This document shows, one piece after another, positions 63,043 to 64,000 of a DNA stretch of 64,000 bases. The DNA is from Bugula neritina (taxonomy: Eukaryota > Bryozoa > Gymnolaemata > Cheilostomatida > Bugulidae). The DNA lies in NCBI GenBank assembly GCA_964035545.1, contig OZ037772.1, positions 10,307,318 to 10,371,317 of the forward strand. Reading direction: 5' to 3'. The translations under genes and the position numbers were made by a program. The notes beneath the pieces are model-generated. The model ran no database searches, was not told the DNA's origin, and saw only the letters and a list, made by a program, of their open reading frames with translations. The number at the start of each line of letters is the position of its first letter. Within the stretch, counting starts at the first letter, position 1.

Positions 63043-63162
63043 CTTCACATCAATCAACAAGCTAAACTGCGACGGGCTGTAAAGCTGAACTTGGTGTTGC
63101 TGATAATTACCCTGTTGCATGCAAACATATTTTTTGCTGTGATTTCTTTATTGATTTATTGA
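63043..63162 (+). other. Candidate plus-strand exon with a hydrophobic segment
   Basis: After an acceptor-like TTATACAG the plus strand is open for 39 codons: LHINQQAKLRRAVKLN, then a hydrophobic run of about 20 residues (LVLLIITLLHANIFFAV), then a stop. Basic residues followed by a hydrophobic helix look like a membrane protein. A good second acceptor (TTTGCTCCCTTAG) follows at about 63183, but joining the two does not give a longer frame. The family is not recognised. Confidence 0.25.
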
Positions 63163-64000
63163 ATTTTCTGTTTGCTCCCTTAGGAGTCACGTTTCTTGAT
63201 GTCTGCCTGAATAATGCCTCTGGTTTGATAATTGCATTGAGTTACATGAATTATTAGCAGTTTATAATGGATATTACATAATGAGCAAGCACTTTTGGTC
63301 TTGATAAAAGCACAAACCTCTTAAGAACCTCAATAATTTAAAATTTTAATTTCTATTCAGTTATAACTAATGTTATGATGTAAGAAACGAAAAGATGTGT
63401 TTTTATATTTTCTCTGTATGTTTTACACATGCTTATATAGTTTTTTACTTTTATATACAATTCAATGTGGTTCTAGAAAATTATAAAAACTGGCACATAT
63501 ATATTATATATGAAATGTGCGTAAACGTATGCTTATAGCTTTGGGATTATATTATAATCTATAAATTTTTTACCCCTGCAAATGCTTTTATATATGTTTG
63601 TACACGTTGTATACTTGAACTGTAAAATACTATTGTATATATTATCTGCGGTGTATAACATAGCCACTGCCTTCTAGAACAAGCTGCTACGTGTAAACAA
63701 TTGAACTCTACGCTGCCGTTATATAGGTAGTACTAACAAGCATGCACTTTAGACATCAAGCTAAAGTCTATAACTTAAATAAACTGAATAAAATATCAAT
63801 ATAAACAATACTATTAGTTTTAAAAAACTGGTATATTAAAAACCTATAACTATTTAGAATTGATATTGGGTTAAAGATTATATTGTTTAGAATGTTAATT
63901 TTGATTTGATCCAAAAGGTTTGGGTAAACTTGTTTTTAAAACAAAACATAAATTTTAGAATTAAATTAGGAAGCAATTAGGCTAGAAGCAAACATTGATA

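Overview
The window looks like nuclear DNA from a multicellular animal. It is strongly AT-rich, its coding is broken into short exons with GT/AG introns, it carries tRNA-derived SINEs and several families of short DNA transposons, and the two recognisable gene families (TRIM-type RING/B-box proteins and a synaptotagmin) are metazoan. I cannot name the species. A repeat-rich marine invertebrate such as a sponge or cnidarian is a guess.

Region 1 (1-48990) is a tandem array of TRIM-like genes, all on the minus strand. Four units are present, called here T1 (5218-13224), T2 (16757-26787), T3 (31086-37212) and T4 (44065-48950). Each has the same eight coding exons with the same phases: RING exon, B-box 1 exon, B-box 2 exon, three coiled-coil exons, one large beta-propeller exon and a short last exon. 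T3 (606 aa) and T4 (605 aa) read through without a break. T1 has a one-base deletion in a coiled-coil exon. T2 has a 2.56-kb transposon inside its RING exon. Two orphan last exons (2719-2845, 41448-41574) share one lesion. The far left of the window (1 to about 2100) is a copy of the block that lies 5' of T1 and T3, so a fifth unit probably begins just outside the window.

The array is full of repeats whose insertion history can be read by comparing paralogous units: a TA-duplicating element with 19-bp inverted ends (two copies, both with a paralogous empty site), a hAT-like MITE in the same intron of T1, T2 and T4, a G-run-ended element with a 36-bp palindrome, a foldback MITE with a 4-bp target duplication, tRNA-derived SINEs, AT-rich minisatellites and a (TA)n tract of about 230 bp.

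Region 2 (about 49000-50440) is single-copy DNA between the 5' end of T4 and the 3' end of the next gene. Region 3 (50636-59627, minus strand) is a synaptotagmin-like gene with two C2 domains. I can trace nine coding exons with consistent phases, giving 439 aa from the first supported ATG; its 5' end is unresolved. Its introns hold a PIF/Harbinger-like MITE with TAA duplications, two more foldback-family MITEs, a SINE and several tRNA-like relics. Region 4 (59630-64000) is very AT-rich and mostly without recognisable content, apart from a weak plus-strand exon candidate near 63043.

The TRIM proteins, if made, would be RING-type E3 ubiquitin ligases whose propeller is likely to bind the target. 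The pattern of intact, broken and mosaic copies fits birth-and-death evolution of a tandem gene family. No CRISPR array, rRNA, convincing functional tRNA gene or viral gene was seen.
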